Below are positions 14,641 to 21,839 of a stretch of 29,721 bases of DNA, one piece after another. The notes beneath the pieces are model-generated. The model saw nothing but the letters and a program-made list of their open reading frames with translations, had not been told where the DNA came from and did not search any database. A program made the translations under genes and the position numbers. The DNA comes from CAZUTK01 sp964623265 (GTDB taxonomy: Bacteria; Electryoneota; B3-LCP): NCBI GenBank assembly GCA_964623265.1, contig CAZUTK010000040.1, forward strand, positions 1-29,721, written 5' to 3'. Within the stretch, counting starts at the first letter, position 1, and each line of letters begins with the position of its first letter.

Positions 14641-15165
14641 ATGGAAACTCCCGAAAGCCAATTCAAATATTGCCCGATCTGCGCAGGGCGTCTGCAGCGC
14701 GGAATCATCGAAAACAGCTGGCGGTTGCGCTGCCGATCCTGCGGCGAGATTCATTACGAGAATCCTAAGCCTTCCGTGGCGGTGGTCTGCCGCAATGACG
14801 AAGGGGAAATTCTGCTCGTTTTACGTAATGTCGAACCCGGCAGAGGCAGGTGGTGCTTGCCCGGCGGCTTCATCGAGATGGGGGAGACGGTGCAGGCGGC
14901 GGCTCTGCGGGAGTTAAGAGAAGAGACCGGATTCGATGCGGAGTTGCTGCGCGTGGTGGACGCTCAATCCAAGTTGAATGGCTATTACGGCGATGTAGTA
15001 GTCATCGGTTTCGAAGCGCGCATCGTCGGCGGGGAGGCGAAACCCGGAGATGACGCCGCTGAATTGCGCTTTTTCCCTGCGGACGCCCTGCCGGATGTCG
15101 CCTTCGGATCGCATCTGCGTTTCATTGAAGCGGTGCTGGGCAAGAAAAAAGCGCCGGACGCATAG
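14641..15165 (+). CDS. Nudix hydrolase with N-terminal zinc ribbon
   Basis: A 174-residue hydrolase of nucleoside diphosphates linked to another moiety. Residues 8-40 form a zinc ribbon with Cys11, Cys14, Cys31 and Cys34, like that of NADH pyrophosphatase (NudC) but here leading straight into the catalytic domain. The Nudix box is complete from Gly76: GFIEMGE, then RELREETGF (Glu82, Arg90, Glu94, Glu95, Gly97). No further domain follows, so it is the short ribbon-Nudix form; substrate unknown, with NADH or an ADP-sugar possible. There is no good Shine-Dalgarno before the ATG. Its last codons and stop form part of a bidirectional terminator at 15145-15186. It stands alone between divergent and convergent neighbours. 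Confidence 0.93.
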   Translation: METPESQFKYCPICAGRLQRGIIENSWRLRCRSCGEIHYENPKPSVAVVCRNDEGEILLVLRNVEPGRGRWCLPGGFIEMGETVQAAALRELREETGFDAELLRVVDAQSKLNGYYGDVVVIGFEARIVGGEAKPGDDAAELRFFPADALPDVAFGSHLRFIEAVLGKKKAPDA

Positions 15166-15186
15166 TTCCGGCGCTGGATCCTTTTT
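15145..15186. terminator. Bidirectional terminator between Nudix and methyltransferase genes
   Basis: The stem GCGCCGGA/TCCGGCGC is an exact 8-bp GC-rich hairpin around CGCATAGT (15151-15174), including the Nudix stop codon. On the minus strand it is followed at once by six T, a textbook terminator for the methyltransferase gene; on the plus strand a T5 comes seven bases later, which is weaker. Confidence 0.87.
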
Positions 15187-15192
15187 AATGAT

Positions 15193-15933
15193 TCAAGCGC
15201 TTTTTTTTGCACAAGCAAAAATATTGGACGCCAGAAAAGGGATTAAACCGATATCTGCGCTAAAAATCGTCCTTCTTAAAAACGCCTGTATAGTTTTCTT
15301 CCCGACAACATCCATAGGTGCCGTCAACAAAACCGCTCTTACATCCACAAAGCCGGCACTTATCAATATCGCGGAAATTTCTTTTAGCGTATAAATTCTG
15401 GCTCGCGCCCAACGGTCGTGAATCTTTTTCGGAAGCCAGGAGAAGAACGGGATGCGATTCCAGGGTAAAAGCGGCAGGTTTGCGCCGTGAGTTTCGAATA
15501 TCCACCAGCGGTGCGGCACAGAGAGGATAAGAGTTCCTTCCGGCTTGAGAACCCGCATTATTTCTTCCAAAGCTTTTGTCTGATCTTCGACATGCTCCAG
15601 CACTTCGAAGCAGGTAACGAAATCGAATGTATTTCTATCGAAAGGAAGAGATACCGCATTTCCGCCGAGGAAGTGGATAGTAGAGATCCCACGCCGGATT
15701 AGATCGCGGCGATATTCCGCCAGTCTTGATACCTGAAGATCAATGCCAAATGTGAATTTTGCATGTCGAGCGAAGAATTCAGTCTGGCTCGCATTCCCAA
15801 TCCCAATATCCAGAAATCGCATACCCTCGGGGATGCAGTGAAAAACATTCGAAGCTACGCGGTATCGGCGTTCGTGAAATAGACTCCCGCGGGGTATTGG
15901 TTCACCCGGGAGAATGTTACGCAATCCGCTCAT
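15193..15933 (-). CDS. Class I SAM-dependent methyltransferase
   Basis: A 246-residue Rossmann methyltransferase. The start at 15933 is chosen because its ATG overlaps the preceding stop as ATGA and the motifs follow soon after; longer readings in this frame only translate the overlapping neighbour out of frame. Motif I is FLDIGIGNASQTEFF (about 40-54), the motif II acid is in TFGIDLQ, and DFVTCFEVLEHVED is motif IV/V-like; VLKPEGTLILSVPHR follows. It belongs to the Methyltransf_11/UbiE-like group; the substrate cannot be read from sequence. The hydrophobic C-terminal helix (SADIGLIPFLASNIF) may favour a membrane-linked substrate. Coupling to the HpnE-like gene suggests an isoprenoid-related or quinone-like acceptor, as inference only. 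Confidence 0.88.
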   Translation of the reverse strand: MSGLRNILPGEPIPRGSLFHERRYRVASNVFHCIPEGMRFLDIGIGNASQTEFFARHAKFTFGIDLQVSRLAEYRRDLIRRGISTIHFLGGNAVSLPFDRNTFDFVTCFEVLEHVEDQTKALEEIMRVLKPEGTLILSVPHRWWIFETHGANLPLLPWNRIPFFSWLPKKIHDRWARARIYTLKEISAILISAGFVDVRAVLLTAPMDVVGKKTIQAFLRRTIFSADIGLIPFLASNIFACAKKSA

Positions 15934-17282
15934 TTTCGTCGAATGAGAAAATCCGCAATCTTCCGCCCCGCCCTGACCCCTGCTTCCACGGTTGGTGGCA
16001 GTTCCGCATCCAGCCAATCCCCGCTCAGGAAGAGATTGGGAATACAGGTCGTTTGCGGGAGCGTTTTCCACCACAGAGCCCGCGGTCGCAGCGGTGTGGC
16101 GTGCGGTGCCGTCACGAGCTTCCAATGCGTCCAGCGCACCTTCTGCAGTTGCGGAAACGCCTGAAGCAATTCCTCCGCAAGTTCGCAGATAGGTTGAACC
16201 GGTGCTTCGCCTTTCGCGGATGAGGCGGGTTCAGCGGCGCACGTGCGCTCAAGCGGTTCGTTCAGCATCAGCGCCAGAGGCGCTGCGCGGTTTTCCCACA
16301 TCCGCTCGTAATCGAAAACCCAGCCGATTTTTCCATCCGGCAAACAGGTGAAGGCTTCCAACAGAGGGCGTTCATCCGCCCAGAGGTACAATGTGGTGAT
16401 CGGATTGGCACGCCAATCCCGCAGGAGATATTCCTGAATGATGCGTTCGCCTACCGGCAGGTTTTTCAGCACGTTCAGCAGAGATCCGGGCGGCAGCGCC
16501 AGGAAGACGGCGTCGCAGGAAAGCCGTCCGCCGCCTTTTAGCAGCACATCTGTGATGCGATTCTCTTTTACAATAAAAGATTCGCAGGTGGTTTTCAAAT
16601 GAACTTGAATTCCAGTGTTCTCCAGCGTAGGTTTCATACGCTGAGAAAAAATTTCCTGCAGAGGCCGGCGGGCATAGCCCAACCTGCCGCCGAACGGCTT
16701 TTTGCAAAAACCTTGCTGGAAGATCACCCGGAGATATGGAATCGGCACCGCATCCGCGGGCGCATTTAGCGCTGCGCGGATCAGCTGCAGCCAGAACATC
16801 CGCCGTTCTTCATCGGTGCTGAATTCATCCAGCCACTGCGCGGTGGTTTGGGTCGTTGTCGGAGGAGATTTCAGCAAAGTTTGGATCGCCTTCAGGATCC
16901 GCACGCGGGAGCGCAGGGGGAGCGCACGGAAGTTCAGCAGTCCCGCCGCCAGGTGATACGGCGCAGGAAGCGGGTATTCCTTCAGATCAGCCCGCATACC
17001 TTCGCGAAGTACGAAAGACACCCGGCCGGGATAAGGGTAGGTGATCTCGTTGTCCAAGCCGAATTCCCGAAAGAGACGGCGCATCTGCGTATAAGAACTG
17101 AGGAACAGGTGAGGACCGTTGTCGAGGAGCGTGGGCAACTCCGCCGCGAAATAGCTGGTCAGACGTCCGCCCAAATGCCCTCGAGCTTCCAGCAGAATCA
17201 CTTCCGCGCCGGTCTTGCGCAGTTCCCAGGCGGCTGCGATGCCGGAGATGCCGCCACCGACGACGACGATGCGGGTATTCAT
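15930..17282 (-). CDS. hpnE: FAD-dependent amine-oxidase-fold enzyme, HpnE-like
   Basis: A 450-residue flavoprotein. RIVVVGGGISGIAAAWELRK near the N-terminus is the FAD Rossmann motif, VILLEARGHLGGR the adjoining Glu/GG motif, and NLFLSGDWLDAELPPTVEAG at the C-terminus is the second FAD contact. That last motif, with a central PYLRVIFQQGFCKKPFGG segment, best fits the squalene-associated desaturase/dehydroxylase HpnE, which removes the hydroxyl of hydroxysqualene en route to squalene and hopanoids. A carotenoid desaturase or protoporphyrinogen oxidase remains possible. HpnC, HpnD and HpnF are not in the window. The start at 17282 keeps the FAD motif near residue 5 and coincides with the predicted transcription start. 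It overlaps the methyltransferase (ATGA). Confidence 0.82.
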   Translation of the reverse strand: MNTRIVVVGGGISGIAAAWELRKTGAEVILLEARGHLGGRLTSYFAAELPTLLDNGPHLFLSSYTQMRRLFREFGLDNEITYPYPGRVSFVLREGMRADLKEYPLPAPYHLAAGLLNFRALPLRSRVRILKAIQTLLKSPPTTTQTTAQWLDEFSTDEERRMFWLQLIRAALNAPADAVPIPYLRVIFQQGFCKKPFGGRLGYARRPLQEIFSQRMKPTLENTGIQVHLKTTCESFIVKENRITDVLLKGGGRLSCDAVFLALPPGSLLNVLKNLPVGERIIQEYLLRDWRANPITTLYLWADERPLLEAFTCLPDGKIGWVFDYERMWENRAAPLALMLNEPLERTCAAEPASSAKGEAPVQPICELAEELLQAFPQLQKVRWTHWKLVTAPHATPLRPRALWWKTLPQTTCIPNLFLSGDWLDAELPPTVEAGVRAGRKIADFLIRRK

Positions 17283-17288
17283 ATACGC

Positions 17289-17317
17289 AATATAAAACGG
17301 TTGCCCTGCACAAGCAA
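17289..17317 (-). promoter_or_regulatory. Sigma70-like promoter for the hpnE-like operon, possibly leaderless
   Basis: On the minus strand: TTGCTT, 17 bases, TATATT. Seven bases beyond the -10 box is position 17282, the A of the ATG, so the transcript may have no leader. Confidence 0.7.
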
Positions 17318-17395
17318 GCAATTCTCTGCGCAAATTCGAGAAGAACCGGCAAGCCGGTGCGTCTCATTGTGCTGGAAACCTCGGAGCCATTTCGC

Positions 17396-17424
17396 TTGAT
17401 TTTTTTGCCGTTCGTTCTTACATT
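17396..17424 (+). promoter_or_regulatory. Candidate promoter for the STAS-ftsX operon
   Basis: TTGATT, 17 bases, TACATT. A leader of about 38 nt would contain the strong Shine-Dalgarno AGGGAGG at 17458-17464. Confidence 0.6.
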
Positions 17425-17468
17425 TAGAAGCGAATCATCAAAGCAACACTACGAACCAGGGAGGTTCT

Positions 17469-17804
17469 ATGAAGTTGAAGACCCGCGAACAGGATCACGT
17501 CGCCATCATCGAGGTCAAAGGCAAAGTCATGGGCGGTCCGGACGCGACGGTGTTTCAAGACGAAGTTAAAGCGCAGATCGCCAAGGGTCACAAGAAATTC
17601 ATCTTTGATCTGGGCGGCGTAGATTGGATGAATTCGTCCGGTCTGGGGATTTTGATCGGCGCTTTTACCACCATCAAGAATGCAGGCGGTGAACTGAAGC
17701 TGGCGAACGTCACCGAGAAGATCCAGAGCCTCTTTATGATTACCAAACTGGTGACCATTTTCGATTCGTACGATTCGGTCGACAGCGCTCTGAAGAGCTT
17801 TTAA
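17469..17804 (+). CDS. STAS-domain anti-sigma factor antagonist (RsbV/SpoIIAA-like)
   Basis: A 111-residue single STAS domain. FIFDLGGVDWMNSSGLGIL carries the phospho-acceptor serine region (Ser56/Ser57); the acidic residue usually before it (DSSG) is Asn here. In partner switching the unphosphorylated form binds the anti-sigma kinase and frees its target; the RsbW-like kinase phosphorylates the serine and the SpoIIE phosphatase removes the phosphate. Both enzymes lie directly downstream. The Shine-Dalgarno AGGGAGG four bases before the ATG is one of the best in the window, so this may be the most abundant product of the operon. Confidence 0.94.
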   Translation: MKLKTREQDHVAIIEVKGKVMGGPDATVFQDEVKAQIAKGHKKFIFDLGGVDWMNSSGLGILIGAFTTIKNAGGELKLANVTEKIQSLFMITKLVTIFDSYDSVDSALKSF

Positions 17805-17819
17805 ACCCGCCCCAATTCC

Positions 17820-19286
17820 ATGGATTCAGTTGCAGATAAAGCCGATCCCGAACAGCCGACGAACGCTGATGCCCCCGTTGGAAATTCCGAGAATTGGGCG
17901 GAGAAACGGGTGTTCCGTGAGCTCACGAATCTCATCGGCGAGGTGAAACAAGAGCTGAAAGCGGCATCGCTTATGACTGTGCCGTTGGAACGCCTGCAGC
18001 GTATCGAGGAACAGCTCGACCGTCTCGCGCACCTTCTCGAACACATCGAAGATGTGCGCCGTACCCGCCTGGAGATCCAGTTGATTACCCAGATCGCTTT
18101 GAAGCTCTCCAATGTGCTCGATCTGGATGAAGTGCTGAATCTCATTCTGGATTCCTTGAAGCAGGTGGTGGATTACGACGCCGCCGGCATCTTCGTCCTC
18201 GATGAGAACAGCAAGTTGGTGGTGGGGGAAATTCTACGCGGGTATGAGGCTTCCGACTCGGGAAAAATCCGGCAGAAGCTGGGTCAGGGTTTGATGGGCT
18301 GGTCTATGGAACATATGGCGCCGGTGGTCGTCGCCGATGTTTCCCGTGACCCGCGCTACGTCAAAGCTCGCGAACAGACGCGGTCGGAGCTGGCGGTGCC
18401 GCTCTTCACGGGTGGCAAAGTCATCGGTTCTTTCAACCTGGAGAGCAACCGCCTGGGTGCGTTTACTGAAAAGGATGCGGAGCATTTGATGACCTTCGCG
18501 TCGCACGCCGCCGTCGCCATTGAACGCGCCCGAATGCACAAAGAGATCCTCACCAAGCGGCGCATAGAAGAAGAACTGGCGCTGGCTCGGCGCATGCAGC
18601 TGAGCCTTTTGCCGCGTTCCGCGCCGAAACTCGATAATTTCGATGTCGCCGGCATCAATGTCCCCTCCGAAGCGGTCGGCGGCGATTACTTCGACTACAT
18701 CCGGCTCACGGAAAAAGATCTGGGCATCGCCATCAGCGATGTCGCCGGCAAAGGCGTCCCCGCCGCGTTCATCATGGCGTCGCTGCGCGCCTCTCTGCGC
18801 ATTGAAAGCGTCAGCCATTACGCCATTTCCACTATTTTAGCGCGTGTGAACGATTTCCTCTTTGAATCCATCGAACCAGAGCGGTTTGTCACCGCTTTTT
18901 ACGGCGTCCTGGATGCGCGCGCCCGGCTCTTAACCTACGCCAACGCCGGTCACAATCCACCACTCCTACTGCGCAAGAGCGGCGGCACCGAGCAGTTGAC
19001 GGAGGGGGGGCTCTTGCTGGGAGCCTTCCCAGGCGCATTGTATCATGAACATCGAGTGCAATTTCACCCTGGAGATGTGCTGGTTTTATACACGGACGGC
19101 GCATCCGAAGCGGAAAATGCGGAAGGAGTTCAATTCGGAGTCGAAAGGATTGAAAGCGTGGCACGGGAGGCGCAGGACCGAGGTCCGCGCGCCGTCATCG
19201 GCTCTCTGTTGAAGGCGATCCGATCCCATGTGGGAACCGCCCGATTGCAGGATGACATTACGTTGGTGGTTGTGCGATGTCGCTGA
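17820..19286 (+). CDS. GAF-SpoIIE PP2C-type serine phosphatase (RsbU-like)
   Basis: A 488-residue protein. An N-terminal coiled coil (about 30-90) precedes a GAF domain (about 95-238), likely the sensory part. A second helix with EEELALARRMQLSLLP follows, and then the PP2C-like SpoIIE domain (about 275-488). Metal-binding residues are visible in GGDYFD (287-292), SDVAGKG (306-312), LYTDGASEAEN and the final QDDITLVVV. It would dephosphorylate the upstream STAS protein in response to a GAF-bound signal. No transmembrane segment is present, so the signal is cytoplasmic. It starts 15 bases after the STAS stop without a clear Shine-Dalgarno. Its end overlaps the kinase gene by ten bases. Confidence 0.95.
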   Translation: MDSVADKADPEQPTNADAPVGNSENWAEKRVFRELTNLIGEVKQELKAASLMTVPLERLQRIEEQLDRLAHLLEHIEDVRRTRLEIQLITQIALKLSNVLDLDEVLNLILDSLKQVVDYDAAGIFVLDENSKLVVGEILRGYEASDSGKIRQKLGQGLMGWSMEHMAPVVVADVSRDPRYVKAREQTRSELAVPLFTGGKVIGSFNLESNRLGAFTEKDAEHLMTFASHAAVAIERARMHKEILTKRRIEEELALARRMQLSLLPRSAPKLDNFDVAGINVPSEAVGGDYFDYIRLTEKDLGIAISDVAGKGVPAAFIMASLRASLRIESVSHYAISTILARVNDFLFESIEPERFVTAFYGVLDARARLLTYANAGHNPPLLLRKSGGTEQLTEGGLLLGAFPGALYHEHRVQFHPGDVLVLYTDGASEAENAEGVQFGVERIESVAREAQDRGPRAVIGSLLKAIRSHVGTARLQDDITLVVVRCR

Positions 19287-19735
19287 AGAAGGTCGGTGAG
19301 TTGATCATCCCCAGTCGTCAGGATTACCTGGCTCGAGTAGATCAATATACCGAACGAATCGTGCGCGATCTCTGTCTGCCTTCTCAGATGCTGGATGATG
19401 TAGCGATCTCGATTTCGGAAGCCGTCAACAATGCCATCGTGCACGGCAATAAATTGGATGAAAACAAGCGCGTGGTCATCCGTTACTATCACTGTGCGAA
19501 ATACTTGCGTCTGGTTGTCCGGGACGAAGGTCCCGGGTTTTCGATGGATGCCGTGCCGGATCCCCGCCAGAAGCAGAATCTCCTGAAACCGTCCGGTCGG
19601 GGGATCTTGATTATGCGTCACCTGATGGATCGCGTGTTCTTTCGAAAATTGAAAAACGGTATGATGATCATCATGGATAAGTTCTGTCCGATCACTGAAA
19701 CGATCCCTGCAGAAAAAGGGGGAACCGTTGAATAA
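19277..19735 (+). CDS. RsbW/SpoIIAB-like anti-sigma serine kinase
   Basis: A 152-residue GHKL ATPase. ISEAVNNAIVHGNK (about 47-59) is the N-box with catalytic Glu48 and Asn52. VRDEGPGF (81-88) is the G1 box, and PSGRGILIMRHLMD holds the G2 Gly-rich lid. This small stand-alone type phosphorylates STAS partners and usually holds a sigma factor or another output protein inactive. The ATG overlaps the phosphatase gene, and its end overlaps the coaD TTG start. No sigma factor gene is within the window, so its target is either elsewhere or not a sigma factor. Confidence 0.93.
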   Translation: MSLKKVGELIIPSRQDYLARVDQYTERIVRDLCLPSQMLDDVAISISEAVNNAIVHGNKLDENKRVVIRYYHCAKYLRLVVRDEGPGFSMDAVPDPRQKQNLLKPSGRGILIMRHLMDRVFFRKLKNGMMIIMDKFCPITETIPAEKGGTVE

Positions 19736-20237
19736 AAACGAAATCCAGCCCAAGATCGCCATTTATCCTGGATCGTTCGATCCCATCACATTCGGGCATG
19801 TGGATATTCTGGAACGCGCGGCGGCGCTCTTCGATAAGGTCGTCGTGGCGCTTGCAGTGAACCTCGAAAAGAAGCCACTGTTCAGTCTGGACGAACGGCG
19901 TGAAATGATTCTTGAAGCTTCCGCGCACTTGCCCAATGTGTCCGTCGTGGAAGTTCCTGGGCTGATGGTGGAGTTCGCTCGGGAGCAAGGAGCGGTCGCG
20001 CTGATTCGGGGTTTACGGGCGGTATCCGATTTCGAGTACGAATTTCAGATGGCGCTGATGAACCGCAAACTGGCACCCCGTGTGATCACCGTCTTCCTGA
20101 TGCCGCATGACAGCTATACCTATCTGAATTCTACGATTGTGCGGGAAGTCGCGCGTTTCGGCGGAGATATTTCGCAGTTTGTTCCTCCGGGGGTGGCGCG
20201 GCGCCTGCAGGCGAAGTTCAATCCATCGGGTTCATGA
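19728..20237 (+). CDS. coaD: Phosphopantetheine adenylyltransferase
   Basis: It transfers AMP from ATP to 4'-phosphopantetheine, the fourth step of coenzyme A synthesis. The nucleotidyltransferase signature IAIYPGSFDPITFGHVDIL includes the TxGH motif (Thr21, Gly23, His24), and TYLNSTIVREVARFGGD is the C-terminal ISSTxVRE-type motif. Length 169 is normal. The start is TTG at 19728, chosen because AAAGGGGG lies just before it, because the next in-frame ATG would remove the catalytic motif, and because it overlaps the upstream kinase stop by eight bases. The ftsE ATG overlaps its stop. Sitting between signalling and division genes is an unusual setting for this housekeeping enzyme. Confidence 0.97.
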   Translation: MNKNEIQPKIAIYPGSFDPITFGHVDILERAAALFDKVVVALAVNLEKKPLFSLDERREMILEASAHLPNVSVVEVPGLMVEFAREQGAVALIRGLRAVSDFEYEFQMALMNRKLAPRVITVFLMPHDSYTYLNSTIVREVARFGGDISQFVPPGVARRLQAKFNPSGS

Positions 20238-20902
20238 TCCGATTTCTGAAAGTCAGTTGCCGGCATGCACCCGGGAAAGGTGTTGAAGACGTCTCGTTCA
20301 CCATCGAGCGGGGCGATTTCGTTTTGCTGGCTGGACCTACAGGTGCCGGAAAAACAACCATACTTCGATTGATCTATCTCGAGTTGTTCCCGGATTCCGG
20401 TCAGATCATGATCGAGGGGCGCTTCCAGCGTTCCCGCGACGCGCGGGATCTGGCGGCTCTGCGGCGAAAAATGGGGATCGTATTTCCGGAATCCCGGCTC
20501 CTTCCGGATCGCACGATCTTCGAGAATGTGGCGCTGCCGCTGCGCATCGCCGGCGAATCCCGTCGCCGAACGCATCTCGAAGTCAGTCGGCTGTTGTTTC
20601 GCTTCGGATTGAGCGGGCGCGGCGCATCCTTTCCATCCGAGTTGTCTTCCGGTGAGCAAAAAAAAGCCGCGATCGCCCGCGCATTGGTCGTTCGTCCTTT
20701 CATTCTTCTGGCGGATGAACCTCTGGCGAACATAGATGCAGATGCCGGAGCTGAAATTATCGGTCATCTTGCGCAGATCAGCGCGGAAGGGACGACGATC
20801 CTCGCCGCCACGCATCAGCCGCAAGCCTTCGAAGGAATCGCGAAGTGCGTGTTGACTCTGCGGGAAGGGCGCATTGTCGGCAGGAAAGGAAGCGCGCGAT
20901 GA
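20234..20902 (+). CDS. ftsE: Cell-division ABC ATPase FtsE
   Basis: A 222-residue ABC ATPase working with FtsX at the division site, where the pair switches cell-wall hydrolases on and off. Walker A is GPTGAGKTT (from 34), the signature is LSSGEQ (137-142), Walker B is FILLADE (to Glu162) and the H-loop is ATHQ (His194). The segment IVFPESRLLPDRTIFENVALPL is very FtsE-like, but the Q-loop glutamine is Pro85, which is unusual. The D-loop is ANID instead of GNLD. ATG overlaps the coaD stop (ATGA) and its own stop overlaps ftsX (ATGA). Assignment rests on similarity plus the FtsX partner. Confidence 0.9.
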   Translation: MIRFLKVSCRHAPGKGVEDVSFTIERGDFVLLAGPTGAGKTTILRLIYLELFPDSGQIMIEGRFQRSRDARDLAALRRKMGIVFPESRLLPDRTIFENVALPLRIAGESRRRTHLEVSRLLFRFGLSGRGASFPSELSSGEQKKAAIARALVVRPFILLADEPLANIDADAGAEIIGHLAQISAEGTTILAATHQPQAFEGIAKCVLTLREGRIVGRKGSAR

Positions 20903-21759
20903 GACGCGGTCTGCAGTTCGCACTATCCGAAGGCATCAGCGGCATCCGTCGGGGGTTGTTTCATTCAATTGTAGCGGCGGCGGCGCTGGCTCTGGCGATC
21001 GCCGTCCTCGGTTTTTTTTATTACGGGGGAATGAACCTGAGGCGGACAGCGAAAGACCTGCTGCGTCATTTTCAACTGGAAGCCTTCATCGCCCTTTCTC
21101 TGCCGGAATCAGAGCACGCCGAACTACAGAAAGTTCTTCAAAATCTCGATCCTTACTGGCGGATTACCTATATATCGCGGGAAGAAGCAGCGGAAAAATT
21201 CACTCGAGAATTCGATCCGCAAATTTTCACAGTGCTCAAAGAAAACCCTCTGCCCGCTTCTTTCATCATCGCTTTGCCGCCGCATGAAATCCAGCCTGAC
21301 ACCATCCGCACCATCGCCCAGAGGATCACAGGAGTTGCCGGCATTGAAGAGGTAGTGTACGATCGAGAACTGCTGGAGCTCTTTCATTCCGGGATGAAAA
21401 AAATTACCCGCTGGGCGTTGATCGTCGGGGGGGCGGCGATTCTGCTGGCTATCGGGCTGACCTATAACGCCATCCGCCTGAAGATTGACCAGCAGCAGGA
21501 TGCCATTCGTCTGATGTCGCTGATGGGTGCCACACCGGCTTCGCTGCGGGGAATTTACTGGGTGCAGGGAGCCTTGCTGGGAATCGTGGGGGGAGTCTGC
21601 GCGGCTTTCTTCTTGCTGTTTCTGGCGGCTCTGGCGCGCTTCAGTCTCATCGACGGAAAGGATATCATTCTGCCGCAATTCTGGCTACTGACTCTGTGCG
21701 GCTGTCTCCTCGGATTGCTGGGCAGCACGATTGCGGTGAGGCGGTATTTGAAGGTGTGA
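20899..21759 (+). CDS. ftsX: Cell-division membrane protein FtsX
   Basis: A 286-residue integral membrane protein. One N-terminal transmembrane segment (about 22-44, SIVAAAALALAIAVLGFFYY) precedes an extracytoplasmic domain (about 50-170) containing ITYISREEAAEKFTREF, a motif typical of FtsX. Three C-terminal transmembrane segments follow at about 177-195, 230-255 and 262-282. The coupling helix sequence RLMSLMGATPASLRGIYWVQG is also typical. The ATG at 20899 overlaps the ftsE stop and is preferred over an in-frame upstream ATG lying inside ftsE. FtsX carries the FtsE signal across the membrane to a periplasmic amidase activator or hydrolase, which is not in this window. Confidence 0.93.
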   Translation: MRRGLQFALSEGISGIRRGLFHSIVAAAALALAIAVLGFFYYGGMNLRRTAKDLLRHFQLEAFIALSLPESEHAELQKVLQNLDPYWRITYISREEAAEKFTREFDPQIFTVLKENPLPASFIIALPPHEIQPDTIRTIAQRITGVAGIEEVVYDRELLELFHSGMKKITRWALIVGGAAILLAIGLTYNAIRLKIDQQQDAIRLMSLMGATPASLRGIYWVQGALLGIVGGVCAAFFLLFLAALARFSLIDGKDIILPQFWLLTLCGCLLGLLGSTIAVRRYLKV

Positions 21760-21839
21760 TTCGTTTCTGCCAGTGAATTGGGAACCCTGCCGATCAATTC
21801 ATCATACAAAGGGATAGATTCATTTTCGATTGGATTGCC

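Noticed and set aside
15934..16125. N-terminal extension of the methyltransferase to 16125
   Set aside because: That part translates the overlapping HpnE-like gene out of frame; the ATGA-overlapping ATG at 15933 is a better start.
20845..20898. Earlier ftsX start inside ftsE
   Set aside because: The extra 18 residues read the end of ftsE in another frame; ATG 20899 overlaps the ftsE stop in the usual coupled way.
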